From an uncultured Oscillospiraceae bacterium (GTDB lineage Bacteria; Bacillota; Clostridia; Oscillospirales; Oscillospiraceae), in contig CANRIW010000017.1 in the NCBI GenBank assembly GCA_947630785.1, forward strand, positions 1 to 39,247: a stretch of 39,247 bases of DNA. Direction: 5' to 3'. Positions within the stretch are counted from its first letter, which is position 1. Each line of letters opens with the position of its first letter. Below are positions 7,251 through 15,345 of this stretch, piece by piece. Under the pieces are notes generated by a model, which was not told the DNA's origin, made no database searches, and saw only the letters and a list, made by a program, of their open reading frames with translations. The position numbers were made by a program, and so were the translations under genes.

Positions 7251-8720
7251 TTACAGAGCCTTCAGCTTCCAGGCGATGTCGTTGTAGAAGAGCTCCTTTT
7301 CCAGCCCCTCCACGGTGGTGTCCTTGGTGATGTGGACGAACTCGATGTCCATCATGTTGGCCCAGTCCTTCATCTGCTCCGCAGATACGTCGTAGCTCAG
7401 CACCGTGTGGTGAGCGCCGCCGGCGGTGATCCAGCACTCCACGCCGGTGGTGAGGGAGGGCTCCGCCCGCCACATCACCCGCGCCACGGGCAGGTTGGGC
7501 ATGGGCAGGATGGGCTTCACGCAGTGGATGTCCTGGCAGATGAGCCGCAGCCGGCCGCCCATGTCGATAAGGGAGACCACGATGGCGTCTCCCTCCTTGC
7601 CCTCGAACACCAACCGGGCGGGGTCCTTCTGGTTCATGCCGATGCCCAGATGATGGGTCTCGATGCGGGGCTTCCCGGCGGCCACGGAGGGGCACACCTC
7701 CAGCATATGGGCGCCCAGGGAGTACTCCGCGCCGGGAACCAGATTGTAGGTGTAGTCCTCCATGAAAGCGGAGGCGCCGTTGCCGTTTTCGCCCATGGCC
7801 TTCATAATGGCGGTCATGGCGGAGACCTTCCAGTCCCCCTCGCCGCCGTAGCCGTAGCCCTGGGCCATCAGGTGCTGGGATGCCAGACCGGGGAGCTGCT
7901 CCATGCCGTACAGGTCCTGGAAGGTGTTGGAGAACGCTTTGCACCCCTCAGCGTCCATCATCCGCTTGATGGCGATCTCCTCGCGGGCCTGATATCGGAT
8001 GGCGTCCATGTTGTCGGTGGCGACGTCGTAGCTGGCCTTGTAGACCTCCACCAGCGCGTCGATCTCGGCGTCGGTGACGGCGTTCATCTCCTTCACCAGG
8101 TCGCCCACGGCCCAGGTGTTCACCTGCCAGCCCAGCTTGGTCTGGACCTCCACCTTGTCGCCCTCGGTGACGGCCACTTCCCGCATGTTGTCGCCGAAGC
8201 GCATGACCTTCATCTCTTTGGACACGGCCACGCCGATGGCGGCCTTCATCCAGTCGCCCAGACGCTTCTGGACGGTCTTGTCGGTCCAGTGGCCGGCGAT
8301 GACCTTCCGGGGCAGGCGCAGCCGGGCGACGATGAAGCCGTGCTCCCGGTCGCCGTGGGCGGCCTGGTTCAGATTCATAAAGTCCATGTCGATCTCCTCG
8401 TTGGGGATCTCCACGTTGTACTGGGTGGCCAGATGGCAGTAGGGCTTCTGGAGGTTCGCCAGGCCGTTGATCCACATTTTGCTGGGGGAGAAGGTGTGGC
8501 ACCAGGCCACGATGCCGGCGCAGTTGTCGTCGTAGTTGGCCTCCTTCACCACGTCGGTGATCTCCTGGTTGGTCTTGGCGGTGACCTTGTAGACCAGGGG
8601 ATAGGGCAGGACCCTGGACAGCTCCTCCGCCATCTCGGCGGCGCGCTGGGCCACGGTCTCCAGCACCTCAGGGCCGTACAGGAACTGAGAACCCACCACA
8701 AACCAAAATTCATAGTTCAT
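7251..8720 (-). CDS. araA: L-arabinose isomerase
   Basis: The 489-residue protein begins M-N-Y-E-F-W-F-V-V-G-S-Q-F-L-Y-G, the typical AraA N-terminus, and keeps the family length. AraA is a manganese-dependent cytoplasmic enzyme that interconverts L-arabinose and L-ribulose. Other family features are the W-C-H-T-F-S-P-S-K-M-W stretch near 90-100, the G-E-G-D-W-K segment, and the C-terminal G-G-A-H-H-T-V-L metal-ligand motif. The start has AGGAGG upstream. It lies 12 bases after araB, which makes translational coupling likely. Confidence 0.96.
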   Translation of the reverse strand: MNYEFWFVVGSQFLYGPEVLETVAQRAAEMAEELSRVLPYPLVYKVTAKTNQEITDVVKEANYDDNCAGIVAWCHTFSPSKMWINGLANLQKPYCHLATQYNVEIPNEEIDMDFMNLNQAAHGDREHGFIVARLRLPRKVIAGHWTDKTVQKRLGDWMKAAIGVAVSKEMKVMRFGDNMREVAVTEGDKVEVQTKLGWQVNTWAVGDLVKEMNAVTDAEIDALVEVYKASYDVATDNMDAIRYQAREEIAIKRMMDAEGCKAFSNTFQDLYGMEQLPGLASQHLMAQGYGYGGEGDWKVSAMTAIMKAMGENGNGASAFMEDYTYNLVPGAEYSLGAHMLEVCPSVAAGKPRIETHHLGIGMNQKDPARLVFEGKEGDAIVVSLIDMGGRLRLICQDIHCVKPILPMPNLPVARVMWRAEPSLTTGVECWITAGGAHHTVLSYDVSAEQMKDWANMMDIEFVHITKDTTVEGLEKELFYNDIAWKLKAL

Positions 8721-8732
8721 ATCCTATTCCTC

Positions 8733-10286
8733 CTAAAGCGTCTCCACCGCCGTCCGCTCCACGGACAGCAGGGCGCGATACTGTTTCATGTAGGCGTTGA
8801 AGCCCTCCACGTCCTCCGCCAGCGGGGCCAGCGTGGTCCCGGACACCCCGGCGAAAACGCGGCGGCCCAGATAGTCCTCCAGCGTCTCCCCCTCCGCCCG
8901 GTTGATCCGGTAGGCAGCCAGCAGCGCCATGCCGTAGGGGCCGCCCTCTCCGGCGGTCTCCATGCAGGTCACGGGGGCGCTGCAGGCGGCCGCCAGATAC
9001 CTCTGCCCCACACCGGGGGTCTTGAACAGGCCCCCGTGGCCGGTGAGGAAGTCGATGTTCACCCGCTCCTCCGCCAGGATGTCCATGCCGATCTTCAGCG
9101 TCGCCATGGTGGAGTAGAGCTGGGCCCGGAAGAAGTTTGCCAGCGTGAACCTGCTGTCCGGCCGCCGGACCACCAGAGGCCGCCCCGCGTCCATGTGGGT
9201 CACGCCTTCGCCGGCCAGATAGTTGCACACCGTCACGCCGCCGCAGTCCGGATCGCCCTCCAGGCTTTTTTGGTACAGTTTGGTGTACAGTTCGCCGGTA
9301 TCGGGGGCGGCGCCGAACAGCTCCGCGGTCTCCCGCAGCACCCCCGCCCAGGCGTTGGTGTCGTTGGTGCAGTTGTTGCAGTGGACCATGGCCACCGGCC
9401 TGCCGGTGGGGGTGGTCACCAAGTCGATCTCCTCATAGACCTTTTTCAGCGGCTGCTCCAGCACCACCATGGAGAAAATGGAGGTGCCGGCGGACACGTT
9501 GCCCGTCCGGGGGGCCACCGCGTTGGTGGCCGCCATGCCGGTGCCCGCGTCCCCCTCGGCGGGGGCAAAGGGGATACCAGCCGGCAGCAGGCCGTCCAGC
9601 CGGACAGCCCCCTCCGGGGTCAGGGAGCCGGCGTCCTCCCCCGCCGTCAGCACGGCAGGAAGGATGTCCTCCAGCTTCCAAGGGAGATTTCGATCCGAAA
9701 TGAGGTAGTCGAACCTCTCCAGCATATCCCTGTCGTAGCAGAGATTCTCCGAGTCGATGGGGAACATCCCGGACGCCTCGCCGATGCCCACGGCGTTCAC
9801 CCCGGTGAGCATGTAGTGGACATATCCCGCCAGGGTGGTGATATGGGCGATGCGGGAAATATGCTCTTCCCCGTTCAGTACCGCCTGGTACAGATGGGCG
9901 ATGGACCACCGCTGGGGGATGTTGAAGCCGAACAGGGAGGTCAGCTCCTCCGAGGCTCGGCCCGTCATGGTATTCTGCCAGGTGCGGAAGGGGACCAGCA
10001 GATGCCAGTCCGCGTCAAAGGCCAGGTAGCCGTGCATCATGGCGGACACGCCCATGGCCCTGACGTTTTCCCGGCCCTCCACGCCCGCGAAGGCCGCTTT
10101 CAGCCCGGTCCACACCTCGTCCAGGGAGTAAGTCCAGACGCCGTTTTCATAGCTGCTGGCCCAGGTGTAGTCCCCGGATGAGACCGGGGCATGGCTCCCG
10201 TCGATGGCCACCGCTTTGATCCGGGTGGAGCCCAGCTCGATGCCTAAGCAAAGGCCCTCATCATGGGCCGTCTGTTCCCGCCGCAT
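8733..10286 (-). CDS. araB: FGGY-family carbohydrate kinase, probable L-ribulokinase
   Basis: The 517-residue protein has the FGGY kinase fold: an N-terminal phosphate loop [12 protein letters not shown] near 14-25, an [11 protein letters not shown] segment, and the adenosine-site G-G-L-F-K-T-P-G region near 423. Sequence alone cannot separate ribulokinase from other FGGY kinases; the placement between the GH2 gene and araA-araD makes L-ribulose the likely substrate. Some relatives are annotated as xylulokinase. AAGGAGG lies eight bases before the ATG, and the upstream GH2 gene ends 15 bases away. ATP-dependent phosphorylation would trap ribulose for AraD. Confidence 0.88.
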   Translation of the reverse strand: MRREQTAHDEGLCLGIELGSTRIKAVAIDGSHAPVSSGDYTWASSYENGVWTYSLDEVWTGLKAAFAGVEGRENVRAMGVSAMMHGYLAFDADWHLLVPFRTWQNTMTGRASEELTSLFGFNIPQRWSIAHLYQAVLNGEEHISRIAHITTLAGYVHYMLTGVNAVGIGEASGMFPIDSENLCYDRDMLERFDYLISDRNLPWKLEDILPAVLTAGEDAGSLTPEGAVRLDGLLPAGIPFAPAEGDAGTGMAATNAVAPRTGNVSAGTSIFSMVVLEQPLKKVYEEIDLVTTPTGRPVAMVHCNNCTNDTNAWAGVLRETAELFGAAPDTGELYTKLYQKSLEGDPDCGGVTVCNYLAGEGVTHMDAGRPLVVRRPDSRFTLANFFRAQLYSTMATLKIGMDILAEERVNIDFLTGHGGLFKTPGVGQRYLAAACSAPVTCMETAGEGGPYGMALLAAYRINRAEGETLEDYLGRRVFAGVSGTTLAPLAEDVEGFNAYMKQYRALLSVERTAVETL

Positions 10287-10301
10287 GGTCTGCGCCTCCT
10301 T

Positions 10302-12653
10302 TTACCGTATTTCGTCCACAAGCTTGACCACGGCCCGTGCGGAGCCGTGGCCGCTCTCCGCCTTGACCGTCACATCGCCCTCCGGCTGTATAATGGCCAG
10401 GGCCTCGCCGTAGTAGGTATCGGTGACGTCGTTGAGGTAGCCCCGCTCATTGTAGGAGCAGGCGTTCCCCAAGGCCAGCAGTTTTCCGCCCTCCACGGTC
10501 ACCTTGATATCCCCACGGGCCAGGGGCTTGACGGTGCCGTTCCCGTCGGTATAGCGCAGCCGGACGTAGAGCAGATCGCCGGGCTTCACCGTCTCCTGCT
10601 CCGGGATGAGGACCAGTTTCGTCTCCTCCCCGGCGGTGCGGAGGCTGGTGCGGGCGATTTCAGCGCCGCTGTCATCGTAGATCACGGCGGTGAGCTCTCC
10701 CGGCTGATAGACCGCCTTGAACTTCACCTGATGATTGGCGGGCAGCTTCTTCCGGCCCAGGGACTTCCCGTTCAGCAGCAGCTCCGCCTCCGCCCCGCGG
10801 GCGTAGACCTCCACCGTGGTCGTCTTCCCCTCGCAGCCCTGCCAGGACCAGCTCTCGATGGCGTTGGTCATCCGCCACGCGCCGGGAGAGTGTTTCTCAC
10901 TGGCCCACTTCACGGGGATGACCCCGATGCGCACGGGGCACAGCTCAAAGGCCACCTGGGTATAGGCCATCTGGCAGGTTTCGGTGCCGATCAGGTCGAT
11001 GGTCCCCGCGCCGGCGGTGAGCCAGCCGGGGCCGTGCTCGAACTCCGGGGCGTACTCCCTGTACTCCCAGGCCCCCAGGCCCACCTCGCCCAGGTAGTCC
11101 ATCCCCGTCCACGCGAAGTCGCCGATGAGGGCGGGGTTGTCTTTCGCCAGGTCGTAAAAGGCCGCCGCGTCGGTGCAGAAGGTCTCGCTGCCCAGGATGA
11201 CCCGGTCCGGGTACTTCTTCAGATCCTTTTTGTAGCGGTTGACGCCGTAGTTATAGCCCGCCGCGTCCAGCTTAGCGAAGGCGTCCCGGGTCTTTACGTC
11301 GCTGCCGTGGAGGGTGGCCCCGAACTTCATGAACCCGGCGCCCAGCAGGCCGGCCACGCTGTTAATGAACTCGCTGCCCACCGCCTTTTTCTTCTGGGGC
11401 TTGCCCTTGTTCTTCTCCGCCTTGGCCGCCTCGGCCTTGGCCTTGTCGTCGGAGTAGACGCCGAACCCCATGGAGCTGAGGAAGTTGAAGAAGATGTTGA
11501 TGCCGCATGTGACGGGCCGGTCGTCCAGAGTGTGCAGGTAGTTCCGCATTTGCCCTGTCAGCTCGATACCCTTCTTCTGGGCGGTCTCGGCCACCTCGTT
11601 GCCGATGGAGTACATGACCACGGATGGGTGGTTCCGGTCCTTCTCCACCAGCAGCTTCAGGTCATTCCGCCAGTTCTGCTCCACGAAGCTGGCGTAGTCG
11701 TACTGGGTCTTATGGATGTACCACATATCCGCGTACTCGTCCAGCACCAGCATCCCCAGCTCGTCGCAGGCGTCCAGGACGGCCCTGCTGGCCGGGTTAT
11801 GGGCGGAGCGGATGGCGTTGTAGCCCGCCTTTTTCAGCAGGGCGATCTTCCGTCGGGCGGCGAAGGGGTGCTCCATGACCCCCAGGATGCCGTTGTCGTG
11901 ATGGACGCAGGCCCCCAGCAGCAGGGTCCTCTTGCCGTTAAGCCGGAAGCCGCACTTGGCGTCGCACTCCACCGAGCGGATGCCGAAACGGACCTCCTGC
12001 ACGTCCTCCCCATAGGTGAGGCGGCAGATGTACAGCTTGGGATGCTCCGGGCTCCACAGCTCCGCCCCGGCCAGGATGAACTCCATCCGGCCGGAGGACT
12101 CCTTCGCGGCCATTACCGTATCCCCGTCCAGGATCTCGCATTTGACAGGGCCCGCCCCGGTGGTCTTGAAGTCCACGCTGATGTTTCGGGCCCGGAAGTC
12201 CACCGTCCTGATGACGACGCTCTCCGGAATGATATGCTCTTTGGGCAGAGTCACCAGGGTCACGGGGCGGTAGATGCCCGCGCCGGAGTACCAGCGGGAG
12301 TTGGGCTGGCCGGCGTTGTGGGCCACCACCCGGATGGTGTGCTTCCCCTCGCTCACCAGCACCTTGAAGCCGAAGTAGCCGTTCGGGTGGGCGGGGACGC
12401 TCGCTCCGTCCAGCCAGACCTCGGCATTGTGGTAGACCCCCTCGAACTCGATGTAGGCGGCGTCTGCCGGGGCGTCGAACTCTTTGGTATACTCGTAGTC
12501 CCGGCCGGCGAACCAGCCGGTGTTGGTGCCGCCGGCGCTGTCCGCCGTGCGAGGCTCAGCCAGCATGGGGTCGTGGGGCAGGGTGACGACCTGCCATTCC
12601 TCCGCGCCGAGATGCGTATACTTCCAATCGGAGTTCATGCTGATTTTCTTCAT
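10302..12653 (-). CDS. Glycoside hydrolase family 2 enzyme (beta-galactosidase-like), cytoplasmic
   Basis: The 783-residue protein has the GH2 order: jelly-roll sugar-binding domain (about 1-150), Ig-like domain, TIM barrel with the acid/base Glu353 in S-I-G-N-E-V and the nucleophile Glu490 in L-G-S-E-T-F, then C-terminal Ig-like domains. It has no signal peptide. A basic Lys/Ala-rich insertion (about 403-424) sits between the two catalytic residues. The start at 12653 is preceded by AAGGGTGAG; an upstream ATG at 12692 overlaps the promoter. As first gene of the arabinose operon it probably frees L-arabinose from a short imported oligosaccharide or glycoside. GH2 also holds galactosidases, mannosidases and glucuronidases, so substrate is inference from context. 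Confidence 0.88.
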   Translation of the reverse strand: MKKISMNSDWKYTHLGAEEWQVVTLPHDPMLAEPRTADSAGGTNTGWFAGRDYEYTKEFDAPADAAYIEFEGVYHNAEVWLDGASVPAHPNGYFGFKVLVSEGKHTIRVVAHNAGQPNSRWYSGAGIYRPVTLVTLPKEHIIPESVVIRTVDFRARNISVDFKTTGAGPVKCEILDGDTVMAAKESSGRMEFILAGAELWSPEHPKLYICRLTYGEDVQEVRFGIRSVECDAKCGFRLNGKRTLLLGACVHHDNGILGVMEHPFAARRKIALLKKAGYNAIRSAHNPASRAVLDACDELGMLVLDEYADMWYIHKTQYDYASFVEQNWRNDLKLLVEKDRNHPSVVMYSIGNEVAETAQKKGIELTGQMRNYLHTLDDRPVTCGINIFFNFLSSMGFGVYSDDKAKAEAAKAEKNKGKPQKKKAVGSEFINSVAGLLGAGFMKFGATLHGSDVKTRDAFAKLDAAGYNYGVNRYKKDLKKYPDRVILGSETFCTDAAAFYDLAKDNPALIGDFAWTGMDYLGEVGLGAWEYREYAPEFEHGPGWLTAGAGTIDLIGTETCQMAYTQVAFELCPVRIGVIPVKWASEKHSPGAWRMTNAIESWSWQGCEGKTTTVEVYARGAEAELLLNGKSLGRKKLPANHQVKFKAVYQPGELTAVIYDDSGAEIARTSLRTAGEETKLVLIPEQETVKPGDLLYVRLRYTDGNGTVKPLARGDIKVTVEGGKLLALGNACSYNERGYLNDVTDTYYGEALAIIQPEGDVTVKAESGHGSARAVVKLVDEIR

Positions 12654-12692
12654 CTGATTCTCACCCTTTTTTACAGGATATTTATAGTACAA

Positions 12693-12721
12693 ATAATATC
12701 AAGCAGGGTCGCCCTGCGCAA
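12693..12721 (-). promoter_or_regulatory. Promoter of the GH2-araB-araA-araD operon
   Basis: On the minus strand: TTGCGC (12716-12721), 17-bp spacer, TATTAT (12693-12698). The spacer holds a 15-bp dyad. The rest of the intergenic region to 13036 is AT-rich; apart from a pseudo-palindrome AAACATATACGTGTTT at 12899-12914 I see no other feature in it. Confidence 0.65.
12703..12717. promoter_or_regulatory. Dyad in the araBAD promoter spacer, candidate operator
   Basis: GCAGGG-TCG-CCCTGC is a perfect dyad lying between the -35 and -10 boxes of the arabinose operon promoter, where a bound protein would block RNA polymerase. It does not resemble the 14-bp palindrome at araR, so a shared regulator is not proven. 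Confidence 0.5.
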
Positions 12722-13036
12722 TAAAATCAGACCGCTTTCATTCAGATTTTCTGTTTTAAACAATATAACTTAATAGTCTGAAAAAATAAACAGAATTTCT
12801 CAGATAAAATATGCATAAATTTAATAATTACAATTCAATTTGCGATTTTACTTTGACAGAAATGATTGATCGACAAGCGATTTTGACAGCATGTGCTTAA
12901 ACATATACGTGTTTTGCCTCTCAAAATTGAATACATGTGTTTTAGCGGGAGGACGGTACGCCATTCAAATATTTTGTTTTGGCCGCTTTCCTCTGTGGAA
13001 CTTACAGCGCCGTCCATGATTTTTCCCGAATACAGG

Positions 13037-13065
13037 TTGCAATGTCAGACGGAAAACGATAAAAT
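13037..13065 (+). promoter_or_regulatory. Promoter of the MBL/HD-GYP/FecR/CHASE2 operon
   Basis: TTGCAA at 13037-13042, 17-bp spacer, TAAAAT at 13060-13065. Transcription would start near 13072 and run through seven closely spaced genes to 23452. I see no other strong promoter before those genes. Confidence 0.6.
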
Positions 13066-13093
13066 AGGGGACAAATGACAGCGGGAGGTCACG

Positions 13094-13906
13094 ATGGCGG
13101 TGGAAAAACTGAGATTTGAGCCGTGGGGCGTCCGCGGCTCTTTTCCCGTGGCGAAAGAGGGGTTCCTGTCCTACGGAGGCGATACCTCCTGCTTTTCGCT
13201 CCTGTGCGGGGACAGCCTTGCCGTATTTGACGCCGGCTCCGGTCTGACGGCCCTGGGGGAGAGGCTGGAGCGGGAGAGGGGCGTCAGGAGCGTCCATATC
13301 CTGCTGAGCCACGCCCACATCGACCATATCATGGGCCTGCCTCCCTTCCTGAGCGGCGCGGGGCGGGACAGGACGGTACACCTGTACGGCGGCGGGAGCA
13401 CCCTGGACGCTGTGGAGCGCCTGGCGGGCGAGCCGTACTGGCCATGCTCCCTCCGGGACAGCGGCGCCCGCCTGCACCGGGTGGACCCCGGCGCGCCCTT
13501 CCGGCTGGAGGGGGGAGAGGCCGGGGCGCGGCTCTCGTCCATGGAGGGGACCCATCCCGGCGGGTGCCTGTGGTACCGGCTGGAGTATGCGGGCCGGTCC
13601 GTCGTCTATTTTCTGGACTGTGAGATAGACCGGGAGCGGCGGCTGGAGATGATCCGGTTTGCCCGGAACGCCAGCCTGCTGGTCTGGGACGCCAGCTTCC
13701 CGCCCGGCCGGGAGAGGCCCGGATGGGGGCACTCCACCTGGGCCCAGGGGGCTGCCCTGGCCCGGGAGGCCGGGGCGGAACGGGTGCTCATGGCCCACTA
13801 CGCCCGCGACCTGGATGACCGCGCTCTGGAGCGCTTGGAGCGCGGCGCGGCCCAGGCGGGGGACGCCTGTATTTTCGCAAGAGAAGGGATGGAGATCAAG
13901 CTATGA
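13094..13906 (+). CDS. Metallo-beta-lactamase-fold hydrolase
   Basis: The 270-residue cytoplasmic protein has a complete dinuclear zinc site of the MBL fold: His73-Ala-His75-Ile-Asp77-His78, His154, Asp175 and His235. It has no signal peptide or extra domain. It resembles phosphodiesterase-like MBL proteins (RNase Z / PhnP / class II cyclic nucleotide phosphodiesterase superfamily) more than beta-lactamases. A substrate cannot be fixed from sequence. It is first in the signalling operon and overlaps the next gene by four bases (ATGA), so the two products are made together. The cyclase at the other end of the operon makes cyclic nucleotide hydrolysis a plausible role (inference). Start: GGGAGG about seven bases upstream. 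Confidence 0.8.
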   Translation: MAVEKLRFEPWGVRGSFPVAKEGFLSYGGDTSCFSLLCGDSLAVFDAGSGLTALGERLERERGVRSVHILLSHAHIDHIMGLPPFLSGAGRDRTVHLYGGGSTLDAVERLAGEPYWPCSLRDSGARLHRVDPGAPFRLEGGEAGARLSSMEGTHPGGCLWYRLEYAGRSVVYFLDCEIDRERRLEMIRFARNASLLVWDASFPPGRERPGWGHSTWAQGAALAREAGAERVLMAHYARDLDDRALERLERGAAQAGDACIFAREGMEIKL

Positions 13907-15345
13907 CGCAGCATGAGATCAAAAATATCCTGGAGATCGGCGTGATGCTGTCCTCCGAGCGGGATCTGGAGAAGCTTTTGGCCCGGGTGCTGGACTGCGT
14001 GATGGACCTGGCCCGGTGCGACGCCGGCACCCTCTATCTGCTGGAGGGGGATCACCTGGCGTTCAAACTCATGCGGAACCGCTCCCGGCAGCTCGGGACG
14101 CTGCCCCCGGTGCCGCTGGACCGGGAGCACGTGTGCGCCCTGTCCTTCCTGGACGGTCGGACCATCTCCATCGACGATGTGTACTTAAGCCGGGAGTGCG
14201 ATTTCAGCGGCACCCTCCGGTATGACGCCCTCACCGGCTACCGCACCCGCTCCATGCTGGTGGTGCCCATGATCGGCCGGCAGGGGGAGAAGCTGGGGGT
14301 GATCCAGCTCATCAACGCCCTGGACGACGGCGGCGCGGTGGCCCCCTTCCCGGCCGATATGACCCTGGTGCTGGAGTCAGCGGCCTCCCAGGCGGCCATC
14401 ACCATCCTGAACGCGCGGTACATCGAGGAGATCCGGGAGCTGTTCCACTCCTTCGTGCGGGTGATGTCCGCCGCCATCGGCGAGCTGACCCCCTACAACG
14501 CCAGCCACACCATGCACATGGCGGAGTACTGCGGCCGCTTTCTGGATTATCTGAACGAGAGCGCCGGGTATGAGCGGTTCGACGCCGACCGCCGGGAGGA
14601 GCTGCTCACCAGCGTATGGCTCCATGATGTGGGCAAGCTCATCACCCCTCTGGAGGTGATGAACAAGGCGGGACGGCTGCGCCCCGAGCAGCACGACGCC
14701 CTGTTCCACCGCCTGGAGGTCATCCGCCTGCGGGGGGAGATCGACCGGCTGAACGGCCGCATCACCCCGGAGGAACTGAGCGCCCTGGAAGAGGACACCT
14801 ATGCCGCCCAGCGGTTCATCGACGAGATCGACGCCGCCGATTTCCTGAGCGACGAGCGCCTGGCCCGGGTCGACGCGCTGGCGGAGCGCACCTATACCGC
14901 GGCGGACGGCTCCATTCGCCCCTGGCTGACGGAGGAGGAACACAAAATGCTGTCCATTCGGGGCGGTACCCTCTCCCCGGAGGAGCGGAAGATCATGGAG
15001 AAGCACGTGGTGTTCACCGACAAGCTGCTGTCTCAGATCCGTTTTTCGAGGAACCTTTCCCATGTGCGCCAGTGGGCGGCCAGCCATCATGAGCTGCTCA
15101 ACGGACAGGGCTATCCCGACCACCTCCGGGGCGACGCCATCCCCGAGGAAGTCCGCATCATCACCATCCTGGACGTCTTTGACGCGCTGGTGGCCTCCGA
15201 CCGGCCCTATAAGGAGGGCAAGCCGGTGCCGGCGGCCCTGGCCATTCTGAAGGATATGGCCGCCCAGGGCAGGTTGGACAGCGAACTGTTGGAGCAATTT
15301 ACCGCCAGCCGGTGCTGGGAGACGGAGGAGGAAAACGCGCAATGA
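13903..15345 (+). CDS. GAF domain / HD-GYP phosphodiesterase-type protein
   Basis: The 480-residue soluble protein has an N-terminal GAF sensor domain (about 5-165) and a C-terminal HD-GYP domain. Visible metal-site residues are His202/His205, His241-Asp242-Val-Gly-Lys, His368, His395-His396-Glu, the N-G-Q-G-Y-P box (403-405), and Asp424 in L-D-V-F-D-A-L. Spacing after His368 matches canonical HD-GYP enzymes, which open cyclic-di-GMP or cGAMP. Between Asp242 and His368 it carries about 90 extra, mostly helical, acidic residues. It overlaps the MBL gene upstream and the first FecR gene downstream by ATGA. No GGDEF protein is present, so whether it acts on c-di-GMP or another nucleotide is open. 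Confidence 0.87.
   Translation: MTQHEIKNILEIGVMLSSERDLEKLLARVLDCVMDLARCDAGTLYLLEGDHLAFKLMRNRSRQLGTLPPVPLDREHVCALSFLDGRTISIDDVYLSRECDFSGTLRYDALTGYRTRSMLVVPMIGRQGEKLGVIQLINALDDGGAVAPFPADMTLVLESAASQAAITILNARYIEEIRELFHSFVRVMSAAIGELTPYNASHTMHMAEYCGRFLDYLNESAGYERFDADRREELLTSVWLHDVGKLITPLEVMNKAGRLRPEQHDALFHRLEVIRLRGEIDRLNGRITPEELSALEEDTYAAQRFIDEIDAADFLSDERLARVDALAERTYTAADGSIRPWLTEEEHKMLSIRGGTLSPEERKIMEKHVVFTDKLLSQIRFSRNLSHVRQWAASHHELLNGQGYPDHLRGDAIPEEVRIITILDVFDALVASDRPYKEGKPVPAALAILKDMAAQGRLDSELLEQFTASRCWETEEENAQ

Noticed and set aside
6525-10181. Long plus-strand open frame (about 1,200 codons) opposite araD-araA-araB
   Set aside because: It is a shadow of three well-supported enzymes. No ribosome binding site or domain supports it.
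12893-13078. Short open frame in the AT-rich region before the MBL gene
   Set aside because: It overlaps the predicted promoter, has no ribosome binding site and no protein-like composition.
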